From positions 248,001 through 312,000 of the forward strand of contig NZ_JAANHS010000001.1 in assembly GCF_011174775.1 (NCBI RefSeq): a DNA stretch of 64,000 nt, written 5' to 3'. Source of the DNA: Rhodobacter calidifons. GTDB taxonomy: Bacteria > Pseudomonadota > Alphaproteobacteria > Rhodobacterales > Rhodobacteraceae. A program made the position numbers and the translations under genes. Positions 35,448 to 44,621 of this stretch are shown here, piece after piece; within the stretch, counting starts at the first letter, position 1, and each line of letters begins with the position of its first letter. Below the pieces are notes generated by a model, which saw nothing but the letters and a program-made list of their open reading frames with translations, ran no database searches and was not told where the DNA came from.

Positions 35448-36094
35448 TTGTTCACGCCGCTTGCGGCGGCGGCGGTGGGTTCGTCCCGCGCGGCACGCAA
35501 GGCAAGGCCGTAGCGGCTGATCGAGAAGGCCCAGGCGACGAAGACAGCAAGGATCGCGGCGACCAGATAGGGCCAGAGGCTGCGGATGATCGGGATGCCG
35601 ACGACGGATGAGGTGGCGGCGGTCACGCTCGACCAGTTGGAATAGATCGCGTTCACCATGGCCAGCATGGCGAAGGTCGCGATCGAGGCCGCGATGCCCG
35701 AAAGCCGCATCAGGACTGCGCCGAAGACAAGCGCCCAGAAGGCGGCGAAGGCTCCGCCCGCGATGGCCGCGCCCCAGAACGGGATCTCCAGCTGCGTCAG
35801 CCAATTGGGCAGGCCGGGCATCGCCATGCCCTTCATCATCGGCTTGATCGTGGTCCAGGCCGCGACATAGCCGCCGAGGCAGGCAAAGGCGATGTGGCCG
35901 AAGCTGATGACACCGGAATTGCCGATGAAGGTGTATAGCCCGACGACAAAGATCACCTGAAGGAAGATGTCGATCACGGTCTGGTTGAAGGGCCGCGACC
36001 CGGCGAACCAGGCGACCAGTGCGAAGGCCACCAGCAGCGCCGACAGGATCAGCGGCGTGGCGATGGTGCGGCGCAGGATCGAGGGACGGGCCAT
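35417..36094 (-). pseudogene. Branched-chain-type ABC permease LivM, truncated at the 3' end
   Basis: 225 codons. The N-terminal two thirds is a normal LivM: hydrophobic spans, 'FIGNSGVISFGHIAFACLGG' and the coupling segment 'GLALRAARDEPTAAAASGVNK'. After GVNK (about 35447) the frame enters livK sequence out of frame and stops nine codons later (SLMRSCSAR). The missing part is the last 110-130 residues. Start ATG overlaps the livH stop by one base. Confidence 0.78.
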
Positions 36095-37008
36095 CAGACG
36101 CGCTCCCTGGTGCCGCGCGCGGCCAGAAGGCCCTGCGGGCGGAAGATCAGGACCAGGATGACCGCGCCATAGACGAAGGCATCGCGGAAGGCGCGGGCAT
36201 CGGGCGGCAGGATCACCTGCATCACCGTGGCGATGGCGCCGAGGGCAAAGCCCGCGATCACTGCGCCCGCAAGGCTGCCCATGCCGCCGATCACCGTGGC
36301 GATGAAGGCCATCAGCATCACGCTTGCCCCCATCATGATGTTGGCCGTCCCGGTCTGCGACCCCAGGATCAGTGCAATCGCCGCTGCCAGCGCGCCTGAA
36401 AGGGCAAAGGCCCCCATGATCACCCGGTTCGCCCGGACCCCCAGCATCCGCGCCATGGTGAAGTTTTCGGCCGCCGCGCGCATCTCAAGGCCAAAACGGG
36501 TGCGGCGCAGGAAGGCGGTCAGCCCGATGAGGACCGCGATAGTCACCAGGATGGTGATCAGCTGCAAAAGCGGGATGCGCGCGCCGAAGATCTCGACCGG
36601 CTGGCTCAGCCCCGGCAGAAGCAAGATGCTTTTCGGCCGGCTGGAGAACAGCATCAGCAGGAAATAGCGGATCACGAAGCCCAGCGCGAAGGATGCGATC
36701 ATCATCGTCGCGGGGTTCACCCGGCGGAAGCGGCGGAAGACCACGACCTCGGACAGGACGGAAAGCCCCGCGCCCACTGCCAGCGTGAAGGGGATGAGGA
36801 GGAACCACGGCAAGTTGCCGGCAAAGATGATGGCGACGGCATCGACCGAGGGCCACAGAAGCGCGAAGACGCAGAAGGCGATGACGTCGCCATGGGCGAA
36901 GTTGACCAGCCGCATCACGCCGAAGATCAGCGCGATGCCCAGCGCGCCGAGGGCATAGAGCGAGCCCAGCGACAATGCGTCGAAGACGACCTGCATCAAC
37001 CCGCCCAT
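36094..37008 (-). CDS. Branched-chain-type ABC transporter permease LivH
   Basis: 304 residues, full length, about eight membrane spans. Typical segments: 'GSLYALGALGIALIFGVMRL', 'NFAHGDVIAFCVFAL', 'EMRAAAENFTMARMLGV' (the ATPase coupling region) and 'FIATVIGGMGSLAGAVIAGF'. With LivM, LivF, LivG and a binding protein it would form an importer for amino-acid- or amide-like compounds. Start and stop overlap the neighbours by one base each. Confidence 0.9.
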   Translation of the reverse strand: MGGLMQVVFDALSLGSLYALGALGIALIFGVMRLVNFAHGDVIAFCVFALLWPSVDAVAIIFAGNLPWFLLIPFTLAVGAGLSVLSEVVVFRRFRRVNPATMMIASFALGFVIRYFLLMLFSSRPKSILLLPGLSQPVEIFGARIPLLQLITILVTIAVLIGLTAFLRRTRFGLEMRAAAENFTMARMLGVRANRVIMGAFALSGALAAAIALILGSQTGTANIMMGASVMLMAFIATVIGGMGSLAGAVIAGFALGAIATVMQVILPPDARAFRDAFVYGAVILVLIFRPQGLLAARGTRERV

Positions 37009-37742
37009 CAGTGATCCCCGTATCCGAAATAGGCGGCCTGCATCGCCTCGCTTTGGCCCAGGGCGCGCGCGTCGCCGTCCAGCACGATCTCGCCCCCGCG
37101 CATCAGCATCATCCGCCCGCCGATCATCATCGCGCGGGTCGAGGACTGCTCGACGATCAGAAGGGTCAGCTTGCGCTCGGCGCGCAGCGCGATGAGGCGT
37201 TCGTAAACCTGGTCGGTGATGTTCGGCGCAAGGCCGAGGCTTGGCTCGTCGATCGCCACCAGCCGAGGCGTTGTCATCAGCGCGCGCCCGATGACCAGCA
37301 TCTGCTGCTGCCCGCCTGACAGAAGGCCCGCCTGGCTGTGGCGCCGCTCCTTCAGGATCGGGAAGGTGGCATAGACCGCCTCCAGCTCGGTTGCCGCCCG
37401 GGCCCGCCAGCCGCGGGTGGCCGCATGCATCCCGGTGCCCACCATCAGGTTTTCCTCGATGGTGAGCGAACCGAACACGTCGCGCCCCTCGGGCACCATG
37501 GACAGGCCAAGGCGGGCGATGTCCTCGGGTGCCTCGCCGGTGATGTCGTGGTCGGCAAAATCCACCCGGCCACCCGCGGGCGGCGTCACCCCCGCGATGG
37601 CACGCAGAAGCGACGATTTCCCCGCCCCGTTCGGCCCGGTGATGAACAGGACCTCGCCTTCGGCGAGCGTGAAGGTCACGCCGCGCACGGCCGTCAGGCG
37701 GCCGTAGCGGACCGAGACGTTGGAGAGCGACAGCAGGCTCAT
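37008..37742 (-). CDS. Branched-chain-type ABC ATPase LivF
   Basis: 244 residues, cytoplasmic. Walker [10 protein letters not shown], signature LLSGGQQQMLVIGRALM, Walker B 'LVAIDEPSLGLAP' and the switch His replaced by Gln in 'LLIVEQSSTRA', as usual in LivF. It starts at ATG 37742, overlapping the livG stop (ATGA). Complete. Confidence 0.9.
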   Translation of the reverse strand: MSLLSLSNVSVRYGRLTAVRGVTFTLAEGEVLFITGPNGAGKSSLLRAIAGVTPPAGGRVDFADHDITGEAPEDIARLGLSMVPEGRDVFGSLTIEENLMVGTGMHAATRGWRARAATELEAVYATFPILKERRHSQAGLLSGGQQQMLVIGRALMTTPRLVAIDEPSLGLAPNITDQVYERLIALRAERKLTLLIVEQSSTRAMMIGGRMMLMRGGEIVLDGDARALGQSEAMQAAYFGYGDH

Positions 37743-38491
37743 GCCTCGACCTCCAGCACGGGCAGGTCGATGTCGGCGGCGCTGCCCATGTAGGCGTGCC
37801 GCACCTTCTCGCTGGCGCGGATGGCCTCGGGCGGGCCGGTCTCTATAACGGCGCCACTGTCGAGGACGACGATATGGTCGCAAAGGCCAAGGACGAGGCC
37901 TACGTTGTGTTCGATCAGAAGGACGCCGCAGCCCATTTCCACGGCGATGCGGCGGATGAGGGCGGAAAGCTCGGCCGCCTCCTGCGCGCTCATCCCGGCG
38001 GCGGGTTCGTCGAGCAGCAGGAACTTCGGCCGCCCCATCAGCGCCCGGCCGATGGCCACGCGGCGCTCGTCGGTATAGGGCAGCGCGCCCGCGATCCGAC
38101 CCGCCAGGGGCGCGATGCCGACCCAGTCGAGCATCGCCTCGGCCTCGGCGATGGCGACGGCGCGAGACTGGCCGAGGCCCACGCCCGTGACTTCCAGGTT
38201 GTCGATCACCGGCAGGTCGCGGAAGAGCCGCCCGCCCTGGAAGGTCCGCGCGATGCCACGGCGGCGCACCTCATGCGGCTTCAGGCTGCCAAGGGGCTGG
38301 CCGTCCAGCAGCACAGCACCTTCCGTCGCGGCCTGAAACCCGGTCAGCACGTTGACAAGCGTGGTCTTGCCCGCCCCGTTCGGGCCGATCAGCCCCACGA
38401 TCTGGCCCGGGGTCACCGTCAGGTCCACCCCCGACAGCGCTTTCAGCCCGGCGAAGGCCACGGATACCTTGTCAGCGCGGAGTTCTGTCAT
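37739..38491 (-). CDS. Branched-chain-type ABC ATPase LivG
   Basis: 250 residues. Walker A GPNGAGKTT, Walker B 'FLLLDEPAAGMSAQEA', switch His in 'LLIEHNVGLVLGLCD'. The signature region reads 'LPYTDERRVAIGRALM', a divergent form with no canonical LSGG, as is frequent in LivG (LPYGxQR). Starts within the hyuA stop (ATGA overlap). Complete; partner of LivF. Confidence 0.9.
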   Translation of the reverse strand: MTELRADKVSVAFAGLKALSGVDLTVTPGQIVGLIGPNGAGKTTLVNVLTGFQAATEGAVLLDGQPLGSLKPHEVRRRGIARTFQGGRLFRDLPVIDNLEVTGVGLGQSRAVAIAEAEAMLDWVGIAPLAGRIAGALPYTDERRVAIGRALMGRPKFLLLDEPAAGMSAQEAAELSALIRRIAVEMGCGVLLIEHNVGLVLGLCDHIVVLDSGAVIETGPPEAIRASEKVRHAYMGSAADIDLPVLEVEA

Positions 38492-40578
38492 CTTGCTCCT
38501 TTCCGGTCGCGGGTGATGAGGTAGGAGCCGCTGGCATCCAGCCGCGCGGTCCAGCCCGGTTCGATGACGATGGTGGTGGTCACTTCCTCGATCACCGCCG
38601 GCCCCTTGATGACCGCATCGGCGCCCAGCGGTGTGCCGTCATAGATCGGGGTCCGGGTACGCTTGCCATCGGCGCTGAACACCGCGTCTCGGTGGCCCTT
38701 CAGCGCCTTCTGCGGCGTGACACCTTTGCCGATGGCCATCCGCGCGGGCTTGTCCACCACGCCGTAAAGCGTGCTTTCGATGTTCACGACCTCGACGGTC
38801 GAGGCAGGCTCGGCGTAGGTGTAAAGTTCCTTGTGGCGCTTGTGGAAGGCGTCCTTGACCTTGCCGATGGATTTCGCGTCCACCTTGAAGGTGCCGATTT
38901 CCACGGTGCATTCGTGGACCTGGCCGACATAGCGCATGTCAAGGCTGCGCTTCGTCACGATATCCTTGCCCTTGAAGCCGTCGCACTTCAGGTGCGCGAC
39001 GCCCTGCGCCTCGATCTGGGCGAAGAGTTCGTCGATCCGGGCATAGGCCGCGTCCTTGTCCAGCCGCAAGGGCGCGGTGGCCATGTAGTTGTATTTCACG
39101 TCGCTGATGATCTGGCCAAAGGCGCAAAGACCCGAGGCAAGCTTCGGCAGGACGATGGTGTCGATCCCCATCGCGTCGGCCAGCGCGGTGATATGCGCCG
39201 CCGTCGCCCCCCCGGCGCCGACCAGCACGAAGTCGCGCGGGTCATAGCCGCGTTCCACCGTCACCCGGCGGATGCCGTTGACCATGTTGGCGTTGACGAT
39301 GGTGAACATGCCGTAGGCGGCGCGTTCGACGCTCATCTTCAAAGGGTCGGCGAGGTTCGTCTTGATCGCCTGATGCGCCTTGGCGGCATCCAGCGGCAGG
39401 CGGCCGCCGACCAGGCCGTCGGGGTTGAGGTAGCCGAGAACCAGGTTCGCGTCCGACACGGTCGGAAGCTTCCCGCCCTGGCCATAGCAGGCCGGGCCGG
39501 GGTCGGAGCCCGCCGATTGCGGGCCCATCTGCATCAGCCCCATCTCGTCGATCCAGCCGATGCTGCCGCCCCCGGCGCCCAGCGTCTCCACCTGGATCAT
39601 CGGCACCCCGATCCGGTAGCGCAGGAAGTCGATGTTCTTGTTGATGTTGGTGCTGCCATCCTTGGTCAGCGTGATGTCGAACGAGGTGCCGCCCATGTCG
39701 ACGGTGATGACGTTGCGATGGCCGAAGGGCTCGCAGACATACTGCCCGGCGGCGGGCGCCGAGGCGGGGCCGGAGTTGATGGCATAGACCGACCGGTCCG
39801 TCATCGCCTGCCCGACGGCAAGCCCGCCGTTCGACTGGTAGTAGCGCACCGGCTGCCTGGCACCGAGGCCGCGGAAATAGCTGTCCACCGCCTCGACATA
39901 GCGCTTCATGATCGGGGCGAGATAGGCGTTCACCACCGCTGTCGAGGTGCGGGTATATTCGCGGACCTGCGGGTAAAGCTCAGACCCAAGGGTCAGCACC
40001 ACGCCCGGCAGCATCTCGCGCACGATCTCGCCGGCGCGGCGCTCGTGGTCGGGGTGCAGCACCGACCAGACGAAGCTGATCGCCACGGTCTCCACCCCCT
40101 CGGCGCGGAACAGTTCGCAGGCGGCGCGGACATCGGCCTCGTTCAGGGCCTCGCGCACGGACCCATCCGAAAGCACCCGTTCCCGCACGCCGCGCCGCAG
40201 ATAGCGCGGCACCAGCATGGTCGCGGGCGGATAATCGGCGTCATAGCGGTAGCCGTCCTCCTTGTGGCCAAGGCGGATCTCCAGGCTGTCCTCATGCCCC
40301 GCCGTGCAGATCAGCCCGGTCTTGGCCCCCGTGTGGGTGATCAGCGCATTCAGCCCCACGGTCGTACCGTTGATGCAGAGGTCGCAGTTCGACACCACCT
40401 TTTCGGGCGAGACACCCAGTTCCTCGGAGATCAGCGCAAGGCCGTTGCGGATCGCCAGCGTCGGGTCCTGCGGGGTGGAGAGCGCCTTGAACAGGCGCAC
40501 CTGGCCCGTTCTGTCGGCCAGAACGAAGTCGGTGAAGGTGCCGCCCGCGTCGATGCCCAGTCGGTAATCGGATTTCAT
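38488..40578 (-). CDS. hyuA: Hydantoinase/oxoprolinase subunit A (HyuA family)
   Basis: 696 residues, cytoplasmic. The ASKHA-type N-terminal domain begins 'RLGIDAGGTFTDFVL', with 'VITVDMGGTSFDITL' and 'VLVGAGGATAAHITALADAMG' (cut: VLVGAGGATAAHI) forming the ATP-binding parts. HyuA with HyuB hydrolyses hydantoins, N-methylhydantoin, 5-oxoproline or related cyclic amides with ATP. Length is normal. GGAG seven bases before ATG 40578. hyuB ends 13 bp upstream. Confidence 0.9.
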   Translation of the reverse strand: MKSDYRLGIDAGGTFTDFVLADRTGQVRLFKALSTPQDPTLAIRNGLALISEELGVSPEKVVSNCDLCINGTTVGLNALITHTGAKTGLICTAGHEDSLEIRLGHKEDGYRYDADYPPATMLVPRYLRRGVRERVLSDGSVREALNEADVRAACELFRAEGVETVAISFVWSVLHPDHERRAGEIVREMLPGVVLTLGSELYPQVREYTRTSTAVVNAYLAPIMKRYVEAVDSYFRGLGARQPVRYYQSNGGLAVGQAMTDRSVYAINSGPASAPAAGQYVCEPFGHRNVITVDMGGTSFDITLTKDGSTNINKNIDFLRYRIGVPMIQVETLGAGGGSIGWIDEMGLMQMGPQSAGSDPGPACYGQGGKLPTVSDANLVLGYLNPDGLVGGRLPLDAAKAHQAIKTNLADPLKMSVERAAYGMFTIVNANMVNGIRRVTVERGYDPRDFVLVGAGGATAAHITALADAMGIDTIVLPKLASGLCAFGQIISDVKYNYMATAPLRLDKDAAYARIDELFAQIEAQGVAHLKCDGFKGKDIVTKRSLDMRYVGQVHECTVEIGTFKVDAKSIGKVKDAFHKRHKELYTYAEPASTVEVVNIESTLYGVVDKPARMAIGKGVTPQKALKGHRDAVFSADGKRTRTPIYDGTPLGADAVIKGPAVIEEVTTTIVIEPGWTARLDASGSYLITRDRKGAR

Positions 40579-40591
40579 CTCTCGCTCCCCC

Positions 40592-42382
40592 TCAGTTCGC
40601 GGCCATGGCGGCGCGGCGACGGGCGCGCAGCTCTTCGGTTGCCTTGATGTCCACGTGCAGCGTGGCGGGGTCGGTGATGATGACTCCGTAATCCTCCCTT
40701 GCGCCAATGATCGAGACGAGGTTGTTCTTGACGTCCCAGACGACCTTTTCGACCGCCCGGTCCATCGGGTTGCCGTAACCGCCGCCGCCGGGGTTCATGT
40801 TGGTGATCCGGTCGCCGGGCCTGATGACCTTGATGACGTTCTCGCGGATGGTCTCGTGCCGGTCGCCCTCGACCAGCTCCAGCCGCCCGACCTTGGTGTC
40901 GATGATCGTCGAAGTCGCCCCCGCAGCCCCCACCGCCGGGATGCGGCGGCCTTCGCCGAAGGTGATGAAGGTCATCTCGTCATTCAGGGGCTCCACCTCC
41001 CAGGCGGTGCCCGATCCGCCGCGGAATTTCCCCGCGCCGCCACTGTCGGTCATCAGGGAATAGCGGTGGATGATGATGGGGTAGCTGTATTCCAGCAGTT
41101 CCACGTCGCCCGAGGTCAGCGCGCCGAAGCAGCATTCCGGCCCGCAGGCGTGCCAGCCGTCCTGGCTGGGGGTGGCCCCTGCCCCGCTGATGATGGTGGC
41201 CAGCACCATCGTGACGTATTCCTCGTCATGCCGCTTGTCCCAGCCGGCGATGTTGAGGCCGTTTGCGTGCCCCCACGAGGCCGAGACCTTGGAGGGCACC
41301 GCCTTTTCGAAAGCCAGCCGGACCGCGTCGGTCAGCGTCTCCATCGGGGTGGTGGTGCAGTTCATGTGCGGCGCGGGTTCTGCCGCGTTGCAGATCGTGC
41401 CCTTGGGGCCGAAATCCACCGTCACGCAGCGGTAAAGCCCTTCGTTGTAGGGCGGCGGCAGCTGCGCGAACATCATCAGGCCGAGGTAGACGCCGGAATG
41501 GCTGTTCCCCTCGTAGCTGTTGATGAAATAGGGGATCTGCGGCGGCGAGGCGATTGCGATGTGGCAGCTGTCTCCCTTGATGGTGACGGTTGCCTTGATC
41601 TCGAAATCGCCATGGCCGTGGCCCGCATCCTCAAGGATCGCCATGCCTTCGTAGGTGCCGTCCGGCACGCCCGCAATCAGGCCGCGCATCTGGCGTTCGG
41701 CCATGTCGAGAAGCGTGTCGATGCAGGCATCGACCTGTTCCTCGCCGTATTTCTCCAGCATCGCCAGAAGCGCGCGTTCGCCCACCTGGCAGGCACCGAT
41801 CAGCGCGTTGAAATCGCCCTCCTGGTCACGGCGCGCGCGCATGTTGGTCAGGATGAAGTTCAGCACGTCCTTGCGCGGCACGCCCCGGTCCCAGACCTTG
41901 ACCGGCGGGATGCGCAGGCATTCGGCGTAGATTTCCCTGGCATTAGGGTTGTAGCCCGCCGGAACCGGGCCGCCCACGTCGGTCAGGTGGCCCTTGCAGA
42001 CGGTCCAGTATTTCAGCTTTCCCTTCCAGAACACCGGCTTGTAGAAGCAGGTGTCAATGGCGTGGCTGCCGCCCCAGGCCGGGTCGTTGTGGATGATGAG
42101 GTCGCCTTCGTGGATGTCGCCCTCGAAATACTTCGCCACCACCTTCATCGCCGGGATCAGCGACCCCAGGTGGATCGGGATGTCCTGGCCTTGCAGGATC
42201 ATCTCTGGGCGGTGGTTGAACAGCGCCGTGGAATAGTCGTGCGCCAGGTTGAACACGGACGACCGCGCGGTCTTTTCCAAGGACAGCGTCATCTCGCGCT
42301 GCGTCGTTTCCAGGATGCCCCGGACCACCGACAGGGTGATCGGATCCACCTCGACCTTCTTCTTCCCTTGCGTTCTCGCCAT
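40592..42382 (-). CDS. hyuB: Hydantoinase/oxoprolinase subunit B (HyuB family)
   Basis: 596 residues. Family motifs: 'SLEKTARSSVFNLAHDYS', 'LIIHNDPAWGGSHAIDTCF', 'SHSGVYLGLMMFAQL', 'SGGAGKFRGGSGTAWEVE' and the terminal 'NMNPGGGGYGNPMDRAVEKV'. It provides the hydrolytic subunit. ATG 42382 is preceded by GTG at 42385; I prefer ATG, with GGAGG eight bases upstream. First gene of the hyuB-hyuA-livGFHM-livK operon, divergent from an AraC gene. Confidence 0.9.
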   Translation of the reverse strand: MARTQGKKKVEVDPITLSVVRGILETTQREMTLSLEKTARSSVFNLAHDYSTALFNHRPEMILQGQDIPIHLGSLIPAMKVVAKYFEGDIHEGDLIIHNDPAWGGSHAIDTCFYKPVFWKGKLKYWTVCKGHLTDVGGPVPAGYNPNAREIYAECLRIPPVKVWDRGVPRKDVLNFILTNMRARRDQEGDFNALIGACQVGERALLAMLEKYGEEQVDACIDTLLDMAERQMRGLIAGVPDGTYEGMAILEDAGHGHGDFEIKATVTIKGDSCHIAIASPPQIPYFINSYEGNSHSGVYLGLMMFAQLPPPYNEGLYRCVTVDFGPKGTICNAAEPAPHMNCTTTPMETLTDAVRLAFEKAVPSKVSASWGHANGLNIAGWDKRHDEEYVTMVLATIISGAGATPSQDGWHACGPECCFGALTSGDVELLEYSYPIIIHRYSLMTDSGGAGKFRGGSGTAWEVEPLNDEMTFITFGEGRRIPAVGAAGATSTIIDTKVGRLELVEGDRHETIRENVIKVIRPGDRITNMNPGGGGYGNPMDRAVEKVVWDVKNNLVSIIGAREDYGVIITDPATLHVDIKATEELRARRRAAMAAN

Positions 42383-42523
42383 CACGAAGCCCTCCCGTAA
42401 GGGCCGCGCAACAGGGGAACGGTCGGGCGGAAGGCCCGGGCGTCATATCTGCCTTCCCTGTCGCGCGGCGTCTGTTGCGCCGTTGATCGGGGAAGGCTAG
42501 CGGCGCGATTGCGCCCGCGTCTT

Positions 42524-42536
42524 TGCACGGGGTGCA
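42524..42536. promoter_or_regulatory. TGCAC-ggg-GTGCA dyad in the hyuB-araC divergent region
   Basis: The dyad is about 140 bp from the hyuB start and 90 bp before the AraC start. Two more related half-sites (tgcg) lie nearby. Position between divergent genes makes it a candidate operator; no proof. Confidence 0.35.
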
Positions 42537-42627
42537 CTGGCTTTTGCGTCTGAGCGCAAGGCGGCAGGATGCCCGCTTGTCCGACTCGCGCGCCCATGGC
42601 CAGATGGCCACAAGGGGACAGGACGCG

Positions 42628-43569
42628 ATGAAGAGCACCATCACCACGCGCGGGGTGGACCGGGCGGCCCGCAGCCGGCACTGGCACGAAACCATCGCGC
42701 GCGCCTATTTTCCGCTGGACCTGACCTTCCCCCAGCCCGAGGCCTTCGACGGCGAGCTGACCTCCTGGGATCTGGGGGGCGTGTCGATCTCGCGGCTGAC
42801 CTCCGATCCGCTGCTCTATCGCCGTCTGCCCAGGCACTTCCGCGAGCCGGGGCCCGAGGAATTCCTGGTCACACTGCCCGCCAGGTCCGAAGTCCGCTTC
42901 GCCCAGGGCGGCAGGGAAGTGCGCGCCAACCCCGGCGCCTTCTTCATCGAGCGCAGCCATGAGCCCTACGAGTTCAGCCACGCCGAACCTGCCGACCTCT
43001 GGGTGATGAAACTGGGCAAGGACATGCTGGGCGGGCGCATCCGCGCGCCGGACCGGTTCTGCTCTCTCCAGTTCGATGCGACGAACGGGGCGAACGGGCT
43101 TTTCGTGGACATGGTCCACCTGATCCCCGGGCGCTATGACGCGATGACCGAGGAGACCCGCGCCATCGTCGGCCGGCAGCTGGTGGACCTTCTGGCGCTC
43201 GCCATCCAGTCGGACGACCGGGTGCTGACCTCGGGCGCGTCCAGCGTGCGGGCGGCGCATCTGGCGCGGATCGAGGCCTTCGTGCGCCGCCATATCGACG
43301 ACCCCGCGCTTGGCCCGGACAAGGTGGCGGCGGGCTGCGGGATTTCCGTGCGCTACCTGCACGAGCTTCTGCGCGACACCAACATGACGCTCGGCCAGTG
43401 GATCCGCGACACGCGGCTCATGGCGGCAATGGAGGATTTGCAGAACCCCGCCGACCGCCGCGCCATCGGCGAGATCGCCTATGCGCGCGGTTTCACCGAC
43501 CAGGCGCAGTTCTCCCGCGCCTTCCGGGCGCGCTTCGGGGTGACCCCGAAAGAGGCGCGCGGGCGCTAG
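42628..43569 (+). CDS. AraC-family transcriptional regulator
   Basis: 313 residues. An N-terminal cupin-like AraC-binding domain (about 40-170, 'PGAFFIERSHEPYEF') and C-terminal double HTH (about 215-313, 'VAAGCGISVRYLHELLRD', 'EIAYARGFTDQAQFSRAFRA', 'FGVTPKEAR'). Divergent from hyuB, so the natural candidate activator of the cyclic-amide operon. The frame is open 35 codons upstream, but ATG 42628 gives the usual start with a purine-rich leader. Confidence 0.87.
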   Translation: MKSTITTRGVDRAARSRHWHETIARAYFPLDLTFPQPEAFDGELTSWDLGGVSISRLTSDPLLYRRLPRHFREPGPEEFLVTLPARSEVRFAQGGREVRANPGAFFIERSHEPYEFSHAEPADLWVMKLGKDMLGGRIRAPDRFCSLQFDATNGANGLFVDMVHLIPGRYDAMTEETRAIVGRQLVDLLALAIQSDDRVLTSGASSVRAAHLARIEAFVRRHIDDPALGPDKVAAGCGISVRYLHELLRDTNMTLGQWIRDTRLMAAMEDLQNPADRRAIGEIAYARGFTDQAQFSRAFRARFGVTPKEARGR

Positions 43570-43573
43570 CGGA

Positions 43574-43643
43574 CCGCTCATCGTCGCACTTCGTGCGCTC
43601 TTCGCTGTGATGCGAAGACAAGCCGAAGGCGCAGGATGAGCGG
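43574..43643. other. Three-way-junction inverted repeat between convergent araC and pxpC
   Basis: An outer 9-bp stem (ccgctcatc 43574-43582 / gatgagcgg 43635-43643) encloses two hairpins: cgcac-ttc-gtgcg (43585-43597) and cttcgc-tgtgat-gcgaag (43600-43617). The whole 70-bp gap is thus structured. Probably a bidirectional transcription end; all three stems are perfect. Confidence 0.55.
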
Positions 43644-43652
43644 ACGGGCGCA

Positions 43653-44621
43653 TCACCGTCCCAGATGATCGCGCACGCGGGCGAGGGCCGCCTGCCGGTC
43701 GGCCCGCGCGGCCAGCGCCTGATCCATCGTCACCTCGACGAAGCGCGCCGGGGCATGCGGCTGCAACTGGCCGATCAGGTCCATGTCGGCGCTGATGACG
43801 CAGCCCAGCATCATGTAGCCCCCGCCCGACACCGCGTCGCGGTGCAGCACGATCGGCTCCGTCCCGCCCGGCACCTGAATGCTGCCGTAGGGATAGCAGG
43901 CATCGACGATGTTCGACGGGTTCGACCCCGCCCCGAAGGGCTGTTCGCGCGGCACGAAGTCCAGCGCCGTGCCGCCCTTGAAGCGATAGCCGATCCGGTC
44001 CGCCTCGGGCGCGACCTTCCAGGTGTCGGCGAAGAAGCGCTTTCCCGCCTCGGCGGTGATCCGGTGCCAGTAGAGCCCCGGCAGCATCCGCAGTTCCGCC
44101 GGGCTACCCGGCATCCGCCGCAAGGCCGCCGGGACGCTGCCCTTGCCCGCCTTCCCGGCGCCGACCGGCAATTCGTCGCCCGCCTTCAGCGCGCGCCCCT
44201 CGTGCCCGCCCAGCGCCCCGAGCGTGTAGGTCGAGCGCGAGCCGAGTTTCACCGGCACGTCGATCCCGCCCGAGACCGCGATATAGGCCCGGGCACCGGA
44301 TTTCAGGAAGCCGAAGGACAGCCGGTCCCCCGCCCTGACCGGGAAGGCCTCCCAGCCCGGCCGCTCCTCGCCGTTCAGCTTCGGCGGCAGATCGCCCCCC
44401 GTCACCGCCAACGTGGCGGGCGCGGTGAATTCCAGCTCCGGCCCCGTGAACACGGCTTCCAGAACCGCGGCGCCCTCGTCGTTGCCGACCAGCATGTTGG
44501 CCACGCGCAGGGCGAAACGGTCCATGCCCCCCGAGAGGGGAATGCCCAGATGGTAGTAGCCTGGACGCCCAAGGTCCTGCACGGTGGTCGAAAGACCGGG
44601 AGAAATCACCTTAACGGCCAT
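43653..44621 (-). CDS. pxpC: 5-oxoprolinase subunit C / biotin-dependent carboxyltransferase family
   Basis: 322 residues of the AHS2 (KipA) family. N-terminus 'VISPGLSTTVQDLGRPGYYHLGIP' (cut: GLSTTVQDLGRPGYYHLG), then 'AYIAVSGGIDVP' and 'PSNIVDACYPYGSIQVPGG' (cut). PxpC works with PxpB and PxpA in ATP-dependent opening of 5-oxoproline; related domains in urea amidolyase carboxylate biotin-linked substrates. Starts 11 bases inside the pxpB frame. Confidence 0.88.
   Translation of the reverse strand: MAVKVISPGLSTTVQDLGRPGYYHLGIPLSGGMDRFALRVANMLVGNDEGAAVLEAVFTGPELEFTAPATLAVTGGDLPPKLNGEERPGWEAFPVRAGDRLSFGFLKSGARAYIAVSGGIDVPVKLGSRSTYTLGALGGHEGRALKAGDELPVGAGKAGKGSVPAALRRMPGSPAELRMLPGLYWHRITAEAGKRFFADTWKVAPEADRIGYRFKGGTALDFVPREQPFGAGSNPSNIVDACYPYGSIQVPGGTEPIVLHRDAVSGGGYMMLGCVISADMDLIGQLQPHAPARFVEVTMDQALAARADRQAALARVRDHLGR

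Noticed and set aside
42523-42627. 35-codon N-terminal extension of the AraC regulator
   Set aside because: It covers the TGCAC dyad and promoter region and lacks family similarity.
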